Part shown: piece after piece, positions 57,078-64,000 of the stretch
Position numbering within the stretch: the first letter of the stretch is position 1
How the letters are laid out: every line of letters begins with the position of its first letter
Source of the DNA: CAZCFB01 sp964511535
GTDB taxonomy: Bacteria > Myxococcota_A > Polyangia > GCA-2747355 > CAZCFB01
Length of the DNA: 64,000 bases
Assembly (NCBI GenBank): GCA_964511535.1
Contig: CAZEFW010000018.1
Span: 17,167-81,166 of the forward strand
Direction: 5' to 3'
Notes under the pieces: model-generated
The model's database searches: none
The model's input: the letters and a program-made list of their open reading frames with translations, nothing else
What the model was told of the DNA's origin: nothing
Position numbers and translations under genes: made by a program

Positions 57078-59815
57078 CCACCGGGCCCACCAGCAAGCCC
57101 ACCCCACAGGCAACACACCGAACGGTTCACCTGGTCCCGACATCTCACTGGGATCGGGAGTGGTACCTGCCGTTCGAGCGGTTCCGCGCCATGCTCGTGG
57201 AGGCGCTGGACCGGGCCCTGGCCCTGCTGGATCGCCACCCTGAATTTCGTTTCACCCTCGACGGGCAGAGCATCCTGCTGGAGGACTACCTGGAGATCAG
57301 GCCCGAGCGCCGGGCCGAGGTGGAGCGCCTGGTGGGCGGGGGCAGGCTGCTGTGCGGCCCCTGGTATACCCAGCCCGACGAGTTCCTGGTGTGCGGCGAG
57401 TCCCTCGCGCGCAACCTGGAGCGAGGCATGGATCAGGCGCGCCGGCTTGGCGGGACCCTGGAGTGTGGCTATGTTCCGGACGCCTTCGGCCATGTGGCCG
57501 ACCTGCCGGGGATCCTGGCGGACGCGGGCGTCGGCACGGCGGTGTTCGCCCGGGGGGCGGGGGACGACCTGCCCGCCATGGACGAGCTCTTCTGGTGGCG
57601 ATCCCCGGGCGGGGCCCAGGTGCTGGCGCACCTCTACCCGCTGGGCTACGGCCTCGCCGCGGGCCTGTCTCGGGATCCGGCCCTGGCGGCGCGGCAGCTG
57701 GCAGCGCTGGGCGAGGAGCTGGGGCGGCAGTGCAGCGCGGACCACCTGCTGGTGCCCGCGGGTTCGGACCACTCGCGCCCGCAGGAGGTCCTGCCCCGGG
57801 CCGTCATGGCGCTGAAGGATCGGGACGAGCGCTGGATCTTCTCCACCCATGACGCCTACTTCGCCGCGCTGGATCCAGCCCGGCTGGAGGGATTTCCCCT
57901 GTACGAGGGCGAGCTGCGCGGCGCCCGTGACGCGCCCCTGCTGCCTGGCACCCTGTCGGCGCGCATGTACCTCAAGCAGCGCAACCAGGCGTGCGAGGCG
58001 CGCCTGCTGGGCCACGCCGAGCCGGCCGCGCTGATGGCCAGTCGGGCCGGCGGCGACGATCACGCCGCGCTGCTGGCGCACGCCTGGAAGCTGCTGCTGC
58101 AGAACCACCCGCACGACTCCATCTGCGGCTGCTCCGTCGACGCGGTGCATGACGAGATGGAGACCCGCTTCGCCAGAGCCGAGCAGGTGATGGATCATGT
58201 GCTGGAGCGCAGCATCGCGCGCCTGGGCCGGGCGACGGCGCCGCCGGCAGCCGGCGCCCTGGGCAAGGTCCTGGTGCTGAGCTGCGAGGGCCAGCAGGGC
58301 TCGGCGCAGGTGGAGGCCGCGCTGCAGCTGAGCCGCGCCGAGCTGGAGCAGGTCCTCTCTCCCGACGCCGGAGAGCAGCCCTGCCTGGCCCACGGTGATG
58401 ACCTGTGGCCGGCGCAGCTGCTGGGTCATGAGTCGCGCAAGGTGGGGGTGATGGGGGGCCCTGTCCGGGATCTCCCGCAGTGGCTCGAGCAGCTGGCCGA
58501 TCGGCACCCGGTGCGTGACCATCGCTGCAGCGTGCAGGGCGACCTGCTGCGAATCGAGGTGGACGAGGGCCCTGCCTCGGCCGGGGCCGACGAGCTGACC
58601 GAGCGGGCGCTCGGGCTGAGCCAGGATCCGGCGCTGCGGCGGGTGGAGATCCATATCCATCGCAGCGAGGCGCGGGTGGCCGTGGCCCTGGAGCGGGCGC
58701 CGGCCGTGGGCTTCCGCTGCCATGACCTGGTCATGGCGACGCCGCCGGCTGGGGCCTCGGCAGGGGACGGGTGGTTGCAAAACGAGCACCTGCGCCTCGA
58801 GGTGGGGGCGGACGGGCTGCGCCTGGAGGAGCGGGCCACCGGCTGGCGGCTGGAGGGGCTGCACCACTTCCTGGACATGGGCGACCGCGGCGACACGTAC
58901 AACTTCGGCGCCGTGCCGGGCGATGGCCCGGTGGTGTCGTCGCTGGCGGGACATGAGGTGTTGGAGCGTGGGCCGACGCGCGCCACCCTCCGCCTGCGCT
59001 ACCGGCTGGCGATCCCCGCGCGGCTGGACGTCGGGCGCGACGCCCGCAGCGACGAGCTGCTGGACCACGACATCGTCACCGACGTCTCCCTGTGGCGGGG
59101 CTGCCCGCGGGTGGACTTCCGCACCGCCCTGGTCAACCGCGCCCGGGACCACCGCCTGCGCGTGGGGTTCCCGCTGCCCCTGCGGGCCGACGCGGTGCAC
59201 GCTGACAGCGCGTTTTCGGTGGTGCGGCGCGACGTGGCGCCGCCGGCTGCCGCGGAGTGGCTCGAGGCGCCGTCCGACGCCCGGCCGCTGCGCAGCTTCG
59301 TGGCGCTCGAGCAGGGTGGACGCGGCGTGGCGCTTTTGGCCCGGGGCGTGGCCGAGTACGCCTGCGCGCCTGACGGCGCCGGCGGAGGCATGGCCCTGAC
59401 CCTGCTGCGCGCCGTGGACGCCCTGGCCCGAGATGATCTGCCCGAGCGCCCGGGGCTGGCCGGCCCGCCCTACGAGACGCCCGGCGCCCAGTGCCTGCGA
59501 GCCCATGAGTTCCGCTACGCCCTGCTCCCCTACCGGGGCGGCTGGCGCGAGGCGGGGGTCGCGCGCCAGGCCAGGGCCCTGTGCGCCCCGCCGCTGGTGA
59601 GCCTCTGTCCTGACGGCGCGGGCTCGGGGCCGGCGGAGGTCAGCCTCGGCGAGCTGCCAGACGGCTGGTGGGTCACGTCCATGCGCGCGGCCCCCGGCGG
59701 CGGCGCCCTGCTGCGGGCGGTCAACGGCGCAGGCAGGGCAATGGCCCACCCTGACGGCGCGGGCCAGATGGTCCCGCCATGGGGCATCATCCGCCGGGGC
59801 TTTGAGCGCCCGTGA
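57074..59815 (+). CDS. GH38 alpha-mannosidase
   Basis: 913 residues. SHWDREWYLPFE (H25, D27) supplies the first zinc ligands, and GYVPDAFGHVADLP carries the nucleophile D136 and another zinc His. NHPHDSICGCSVDAVHDEME is the second zinc-binding region, so the catalytic apparatus of family 38 is complete. The C-terminal half is beta-rich (WRLEGLHHFLDMGDRGDTYN), as in other GH38 enzymes. There is no signal peptide, so it works in the cytoplasm on imported glycans. The ATG overlaps the upstream radical SAM stop, and its own stop overlaps the PHP gene start (GTGA). GH38 enzymes retain configuration and cleave alpha-mannosides; the exact linkage is unknown. Confidence 0.92.
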   Translation: MTTGPTSKPTPQATHRTVHLVPTSHWDREWYLPFERFRAMLVEALDRALALLDRHPEFRFTLDGQSILLEDYLEIRPERRAEVERLVGGGRLLCGPWYTQPDEFLVCGESLARNLERGMDQARRLGGTLECGYVPDAFGHVADLPGILADAGVGTAVFARGAGDDLPAMDELFWWRSPGGAQVLAHLYPLGYGLAAGLSRDPALAARQLAALGEELGRQCSADHLLVPAGSDHSRPQEVLPRAVMALKDRDERWIFSTHDAYFAALDPARLEGFPLYEGELRGARDAPLLPGTLSARMYLKQRNQACEARLLGHAEPAALMASRAGGDDHAALLAHAWKLLLQNHPHDSICGCSVDAVHDEMETRFARAEQVMDHVLERSIARLGRATAPPAAGALGKVLVLSCEGQQGSAQVEAALQLSRAELEQVLSPDAGEQPCLAHGDDLWPAQLLGHESRKVGVMGGPVRDLPQWLEQLADRHPVRDHRCSVQGDLLRIEVDEGPASAGADELTERALGLSQDPALRRVEIHIHRSEARVAVALERAPAVGFRCHDLVMATPPAGASAGDGWLQNEHLRLEVGADGLRLEERATGWRLEGLHHFLDMGDRGDTYNFGAVPGDGPVVSSLAGHEVLERGPTRATLRLRYRLAIPARLDVGRDARSDELLDHDIVTDVSLWRGCPRVDFRTALVNRARDHRLRVGFPLPLRADAVHADSAFSVVRRDVAPPAAAEWLEAPSDARPLRSFVALEQGGRGVALLARGVAEYACAPDGAGGGMALTLLRAVDALARDDLPERPGLAGPPYETPGAQCLRAHEFRYALLPYRGGWREAGVARQARALCAPPLVSLCPDGAGSGPAEVSLGELPDGWWVTSMRAAPGGGALLRAVNGAGRAMAHPDGAGQMVPPWGIIRRGFERP

Positions 59816-61266
59816 CGGTGCTGCTCGATCAGCACCTGACCCTCGGGCGACAGGACCGGCGAACCCTGCGCAGGTTCCACCTGGACATGCCCGGGAGCGC
59901 CGGCGCGCTGCGCCTCCGGTTCGACTACACGCCGAGAGGCTGCAGCGAAGAGGGCGAGGCCGACGCCCTGGCTCGGCGGGCCATCTCGGAGCAGGCCGAG
60001 GCCGCGGCAGCGGCCGGCGTCTCGCTGGACGAGCTCCCCCCGCGGCGAGCTCATGGCCATGGTCCGCAGCTGCGCAACCTGGTCAACCTGAGCCTCACTG
60101 ACAGCGACGGCAGACACCGCGGGAGGTGGGACCGCAACCTCGCGCACCAGCGCGGGGCCGCTGACACCATCTGCGCCGGCTGGGCCACTGACGGGTTCGT
60201 GGCGGGCCCTCTGCCTGCAGGCCGATGGCAGCTCACGCTCGAGGTCCACGAGCTGGTCGCCGCTCCGGTGACGCTCGAGCTGCGAGTGAAGGTGCTGGCC
60301 GAGGCACCCCCGGCGCCGACGCCGGCGGTCCGGCGCCGGGTCCCGACGCCGGCGGTCGAGTACCCCTCGCCGTCACCTGACGGCTGGATCCGCGGGGAGC
60401 TGCACTGCCACTCCACCGCCAGCGATGGCCTGTACGAGCCGGCCGAGCTGGTGGAGCGGGCCGCTGCCCTGGGCCTGGAGTTCCTCTCCATCACCGACCA
60501 CAACACCATGGCCGCCCTGCCCGCCCTGGCCGACGCCCCGCTGCCGATCATCCCTGGCTGCGAGGTCACCACCTTCTATGGCCATTTCTGCGTGTACGGG
60601 CTGGACGAGGCGCCCCCCTGGCACCGGCATGAACGGCCCCTGTCCCCGGCGCAGATCCAGGCCGCCGTTCCCCGCGGAGGGACCTTCTGCCTCGCCCACC
60701 CCTTCGTGCTGGGCAACCCGATCTGCTGCGGCTGTCGGCTGGAGGCGGCGCCGGACATGGCGGCGGTGGACCTGCTGGATGGCTGGAGCCGCGGGCACGC
60801 CGAGCCGGTGGCTGACCGCCACGCCCTGCTGCTGTACGACCAGCTGCGTCGCGCAGGCCATACGCCGGGCCTGGTCTGCGGCCGTGACTGGCACGGCCCT
60901 GCGCAGGAGGCGGCCCACGCCGGGCGCGCGTTCCCGGCGATGATGGTGCGCGCGCCGGCGGAGCCTGGCGCCATCCTCACCGCCATCGCGCGCGGCGATG
61001 CTTACCTGACCACGGGCCCCCTTTGCCGGTGCGAGCTGCAGGGCCAGGGGCGCGAGGCCGAGCTGCGAGTCCGCCTGCGGGAGCTGGCCGGCCCCTGTGA
61101 GCTGAGGGTGATGGACGACGGCCGGCTGGCCCACCGGGTGCGGCTGGACGGCGCGCCGCGCGCAGCCATGTCCTTCCCGGTGTCCGCTGACGGCGCCGGG
61201 GCCCGGATCGAGCTCTGGAGCGAGGCCGGCGCCCCGCTGCTGCTCACCAACGCCGTGGTAGCGTAG
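59812..61266 (+). CDS. PHP domain phosphoesterase (CehA/McbA-like metallohydrolase)
   Basis: 484 residues with a GTG start overlapping the GH38 stop. Residues 1-175 are an N-terminal beta-sandwich-like module of unknown family. Residues about 185-420 are a PHP domain: IRGELHCHSTASDG (HxH metal site), EFLSITDHNTMAALP (DHN), GCEVTTFYGHF, TFCLAHPFVLGN (His-Pro) and VCGRDWHGPAQE (Asp-x-His). All expected metal-binding residues of a trinuclear PHP site appear present. Relatives hydrolyse phosphate, phosphonate or sulfate-type esters. No signal peptide. The gene context suggests action on a sugar phosphate or derivative made by the operon. Confidence 0.85.
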   Translation: MTVLLDQHLTLGRQDRRTLRRFHLDMPGSAGALRLRFDYTPRGCSEEGEADALARRAISEQAEAAAAAGVSLDELPPRRAHGHGPQLRNLVNLSLTDSDGRHRGRWDRNLAHQRGAADTICAGWATDGFVAGPLPAGRWQLTLEVHELVAAPVTLELRVKVLAEAPPAPTPAVRRRVPTPAVEYPSPSPDGWIRGELHCHSTASDGLYEPAELVERAAALGLEFLSITDHNTMAALPALADAPLPIIPGCEVTTFYGHFCVYGLDEAPPWHRHERPLSPAQIQAAVPRGGTFCLAHPFVLGNPICCGCRLEAAPDMAAVDLLDGWSRGHAEPVADRHALLLYDQLRRAGHTPGLVCGRDWHGPAQEAAHAGRAFPAMMVRAPAEPGAILTAIARGDAYLTTGPLCRCELQGQGREAELRVRLRELAGPCELRVMDDGRLAHRVRLDGAPRAAMSFPVSADGAGARIELWSEAGAPLLLTNAVVA

Positions 61267-61270
61267 AGCG

Positions 61271-63007
61271 ATGCTGCCCCTGGACTGGTTCGTCGTGTTC
61301 GCCTTCCTCGCCGGCGTGGTGGCCGTGGGCGCCTGGGTCAGCCGCCGCGCCTCGGGCGGCATCGAGGACTTCTTCGTGTCGGGCCGCAACCTGCCCTGGT
61401 GGCTGGCCGGCACCAGCATCCTGGCCACCTCGTTCTCCAGCGACACGCCGCTTCACGTGACCAGCGTCATCCGCCAGCGCGGGCTGGGGGGCGCGTGGTT
61501 CTACTGGAACGGGATCCTCTCCGGGACCCTGGTGGCGTTCTTCTTCGCCCGGCTGTGGCGGCGCGCGGGCATCGTCACCGACGCCGAGCTCATCGAGCTG
61601 CGCTACTCGGGACGCGCCGCGGGGGTGCTGCGCGGGTGGATCGCGCTGTTCCGCGCCGTGGTGCTCGACCTCATCACGCTGGCGTGGGTGATCAAGGGCA
61701 TGAGCAAGGTGGCCTCCACCGTGCTGGGGCTCCCCCCGGTGTGGCAGGTGGGCGGGCTGGCCGTGCCCGCGGACGCCGCGGTGACCGTGGGGCTGGTGGT
61801 GGTGGCCCTGGCCTACTCGGTGACCAGCGGGCTGTGGGGCGTGGTGGTCACTGACTTCGTTGAGTTCATCGTGGCCATGCTCGGCGCGGTGCTGCTGGCC
61901 GGGCTCGCCATCTCTCGCGTGGGGGGCGTGGGCGCGCTCAAGCAGAAGCTCGCCGCCGGCCCCCTGGGCCCTGGCGCCCTGGAGATGACCCCCGACCCGT
62001 CCGCCACCGGGCTGCCGGCCATCGCCCTGGCCGTGTACGTGGGCGTACAGTGGTGGGCCAACGCCAACATCGACGGCAGCGGCAAGCGGGCCCAGCGCTT
62101 CCTCGCCTGCCGCAGCGAGGGGGACGCCCTGCTGGCCGGGCTGTGGAACATGTCGGTGCAGTGGCTGCTGCGCTCCTGGCCCTGGTACCTGACGGCGCTG
62201 GCCTCGCTGGTGCTCTTTCCGGCGGTGGCGGATCACGAGACGGTCTACCCGGCCATGATCGCCGAGCTGATGCCGGTGGGGCTCAAGGGCCTGATGGTGG
62301 CGGCGTTCCTGGCGGCGTTCCTCTCCACCATCGACAGCCACCTGAACCTGGCCGCGGCGTACTTCATCAACGACCTGTACAGGCGCTTCATCAAGCCCGG
62401 CGCGTCGGGGCGGCATTACATGCGCGCGTCCCGGCTCGCGGTGCTCTGCCTTGCCGCCATCGCCACCACCGTGGCCATGATGCTGCCGTCGGTGCTCGGC
62501 GCGTTGCGGTTCAAGATGGAGCTCATGGCCGGGATGGGGCTGGTCTACGCCCTGCGCTGGTTCTGGTGGCGCATCACCGCCTGGTCGGAGATCGCGGCCC
62601 TCGCCGCTGGCCCGCTGACCGCCCTCGGCCTCAACGCCTCGGGCTTGCTGGAGGGGATGCCACCTGACGCCGCCTTCGCCTGGCGCCTGCTGATCATCGT
62701 GAGCACCTCGGCCGTGGTGGCGGTGGCGGTGACCCTCGTCGCTCCAGCCGAGGACATGGATCACCTGCGCGCGTTCTACGACAGGGTCAAGCCCCCCGCG
62801 CTGCTCTGGGGCCCCGTGGCCAGCGGCCAGCAGAGCCCCGACCGGTTCTCGACAATGCTGGCCCAGTACGGCCTGGCCGTGGCCGCCATCTTCACCGGCA
62901 TGTTCGCCATCGGGAAGCTGGTGCTCTGGGCGCCGGCACAGGCGCTGCTTCTCGGCGGCGTGAGCGTGGTTTGCTGGGTGGGGCTGAGGCGTATGCTCAT
63001 CAAGTGA
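61271..63007 (+). CDS. Sodium:solute symporter family transporter
   Basis: 578 residues with about thirteen membrane segments of the SSS fold. SRRASGGIEDFFVSGRNLPW, WLAGTSILATSFSSDTPLHV and GIVTDAELIELRYSGRAAG are family signatures. The segment FLAAFLSTIDSHLNLAAAYF fits helix 8 of the LeuT-type core. SSS members couple Na+ entry to uptake of sugars, amino acids, nucleosides or carboxylates. It starts 4 nt after the PHP gene, and the operon content (mannosidase, isomerase) makes a sugar or oligosaccharide the likeliest solute. It is the last gene of the probable operon; the following methyltransferase has its own promoter-like box. Confidence 0.9.
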   Translation: MLPLDWFVVFAFLAGVVAVGAWVSRRASGGIEDFFVSGRNLPWWLAGTSILATSFSSDTPLHVTSVIRQRGLGGAWFYWNGILSGTLVAFFFARLWRRAGIVTDAELIELRYSGRAAGVLRGWIALFRAVVLDLITLAWVIKGMSKVASTVLGLPPVWQVGGLAVPADAAVTVGLVVVALAYSVTSGLWGVVVTDFVEFIVAMLGAVLLAGLAISRVGGVGALKQKLAAGPLGPGALEMTPDPSATGLPAIALAVYVGVQWWANANIDGSGKRAQRFLACRSEGDALLAGLWNMSVQWLLRSWPWYLTALASLVLFPAVADHETVYPAMIAELMPVGLKGLMVAAFLAAFLSTIDSHLNLAAAYFINDLYRRFIKPGASGRHYMRASRLAVLCLAAIATTVAMMLPSVLGALRFKMELMAGMGLVYALRWFWWRITAWSEIAALAAGPLTALGLNASGLLEGMPPDAAFAWRLLIIVSTSAVVAVAVTLVAPAEDMDHLRAFYDRVKPPALLWGPVASGQQSPDRFSTMLAQYGLAVAAIFTGMFAIGKLVLWAPAQALLLGGVSVVCWVGLRRMLIK

Positions 63008-63044
63008 CCGGTCGCATGCCGCGGCCAGTAGACGCGGTACGGTC

Positions 63045-63050
63045 TATAGT
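63045..63050 (+). promoter_or_regulatory. TATAGT -10 box before the methyltransferase gene
   Basis: TATAGT lies about 30 nt before the ATG at 63080, with CGAGG between as a possible ribosome-binding site. No good -35 hexamer is seen. A TTG at 63050 is an alternative start but overlaps this box. Confidence 0.4.
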
Positions 63051-63079
63051 TGTGGTCCATCCAACCGAGGCCCTCTCCC

Positions 63080-63874
63080 ATGGACGACGCGCGCACCATT
63101 ACCCGACGACATAACCGCCTGGCCTGGGACCAACAGGTCGCCCAGGGCAACCGCTGGACCATCCCCGCCTCCCCGGAGGTCATCGCCGCCGCGAGGGGGG
63201 GCGAATGGGAGATCCTCCTCACCCCCATGATCCCGGTTCCCCGTCGCTGGTTCCCGGACCTGGCCGGCCTGGAGGTGCTCTGCCTGGCCTCGGGCGGCGG
63301 GCAGCAGGGCCCGGTCCTGGCGGCCGCCGGCGCCCGGGTCACTGTGCTGGACGCATCGCCCGCACAGCTGGACCGCGACAGGGAGGTGGCCGCCCGCGAG
63401 GGGCTGAACCTGGAGGCTATACCCGGCGACATGGCCGATCTTGGCGCCTTTGAGGACGCGCGCTTCGGCCTGGTGGTGCACCCGGTCTCCAACTGCTTCG
63501 TGCCGGACCTGCGGCCGGTGTGGTCCGAGGCAAGCCGCGTCCTCCGACCGGGCGGGGTGCTGTTGGCCGGCGTGAACAACCCGCTGCGCTACCTGTTCAA
63601 CGAGGAGGAGGCCGAGCAGACCGGAGAGCTGCGCGTGGTCCACGGCCTGCCCTACTCCGACCTGAAGGTCCTCGGCGAGCAGCAGCGCGCCGAGCTGCTC
63701 GAGCGTGGCGATCCGCTGGAGTTCGGGCACACGCTCGAGCAGCAGATCGGCGGTCAGCTGGAGGCCGGGCTCGTCCTCACCGGGCTCTACGAGGACCACT
63801 ACCCCGACCGGGAGGTCGACGTGATCTCACGCTACACGGCGAGCTTCATCGCCACACGGGCGGTCAAGGTGTAG
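63080..63874 (+). CDS. Class I SAM-dependent methyltransferase
   Basis: 264 residues. LEVLCLASGGGQQGPVLAAA is motif I (the SAM-binding Gly-rich loop). VTVLDASPAQLDRDREVAA is motif II with the acidic residue that holds the ribose. GDMADLGAFED is motif III and EASRVLRPGGVLLAGVN motif V. The fold is that of small-molecule (UbiE/MenG-like) methyltransferases. NNPLRYLFNEEEAEQTGELR is a family-specific insertion. It may modify a product of the preceding operon, since it follows the symporter stop after about 70 nt, but it seems to have its own promoter. The substrate is unknown. Confidence 0.87.
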   Translation: MDDARTITRRHNRLAWDQQVAQGNRWTIPASPEVIAAARGGEWEILLTPMIPVPRRWFPDLAGLEVLCLASGGGQQGPVLAAAGARVTVLDASPAQLDRDREVAAREGLNLEAIPGDMADLGAFEDARFGLVVHPVSNCFVPDLRPVWSEASRVLRPGGVLLAGVNNPLRYLFNEEEAEQTGELRVVHGLPYSDLKVLGEQQRAELLERGDPLEFGHTLEQQIGGQLEAGLVLTGLYEDHYPDREVDVISRYTASFIATRAVKV

Positions 63875-63910
63875 GGGGATCCTTCAAGGGGGGGGTTGCC
63901 GGCCAGTGAA

Positions 63911-63928
63911 GACCGGCTGCCGCCGGTC
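63911..63928 (+). terminator. Hairpin GACCGG-CTGCCG-CCGGTC after the methyltransferase gene
   Basis: A perfect 6-bp stem with a 6-nt loop lies 37 nt after the last stop. It is followed by more GC-rich sequence and the poly-C run, so a terminator is plausible but not certain. Confidence 0.4.
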
Positions 63929-63930
63929 CG

Positions 63931-63964
<34 letters not shown>

Positions 63965-64000
63965 GAAAACGCGGCGGGGCATAATATACAAAACCCGCCC

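Noticed and set aside
56957..59749. 930-residue minus-strand open frame
   Set aside because: It is antisense to the GH38 mannosidase, which has full catalytic motifs; the minus product has no recognisable domain.

Overview
The window reads as chromosomal DNA from a high-GC Gram-negative bacterium, most likely a myxobacterial (Myxococcota) relative. Three exported proteins end in a MYXO-CTERM-like tail (Gly-Cys, about 10 residues, a hydrophobic stretch, then an Arg cluster). There are many Cys-rich lipoproteins, aspartate/proline 'PDQ/PDL' linkers, a MopE-type motif and a type VI secretion VgrG. This taxonomic reading is an inference. I saw no rRNA, tRNA, CRISPR array or intact insertion sequence. 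Genes are tightly packed and the longest gap is about 220 bp.

Layout. 1-3.1 kb: VgrG and a DUF2169 protein cut by the window edge (minus strand). 3.2-13.4 kb: a 5'-nucleotidase, a membrane protein, an esterase, small lipoproteins, an exonuclease-fold lipoprotein, a DsbD-like thiol transporter and a MYXO-CTERM protein. 13.6-18.6 kb: a GH130 glycoside phosphorylase divergent from three genes, two translationally coupled cobalamin-type radical SAM enzymes and an unusual HD-DUF218 fusion. 18.7-31.5 kb: repeat-rich surface proteins interleaved with a ribbon-helix-helix operon carrying a phased-repeat operator, a MEDS-PAS-PAS-GAF histidine kinase, RNase E/G and a PAP2 phosphatase. One surface-protein gene here (26922-28238) is split by a single in-frame TGA. 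31.5-38.6 kb: two arylsulfotransferase-family lipoproteins, a glycosyltransferase-like membrane protein, a KAS III-type condensing enzyme and a PAPS-type sulfotransferase. 38.6-43.9 kb: a tandem TPR lipoprotein pair, a MopE-motif protein and another lipoprotein.

43.9-64 kb holds five more radical SAM enzymes with N-terminal cobalamin-type domains. They sit with a GT2 glycosyltransferase, a flippase-like membrane protein, a CapK/PaaK-like adenylate-forming ligase, a sugar isomerase-type TIM barrel, a DUF362 protein, a GH38 mannosidase, a PHP phosphoesterase, a sodium:solute symporter and a methyltransferase. Seven genes from 50921 to 61266, plus the symporter to 63007, are co-directional with gaps of 28 nt or less, or overlaps, so they look like one roughly 12-kb operon. 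It joins three cobalamin-type radical SAM enzymes to sugar uptake and mannosidase functions, and I consider it the best candidate for an undescribed pathway.

Several genes have a TANNNT box ending 6-7 nt before the start codon and no Shine-Dalgarno sequence, suggesting leaderless mRNAs. ATGA, GTGA and TTGA start-stop overlaps are common and suggest translational coupling.
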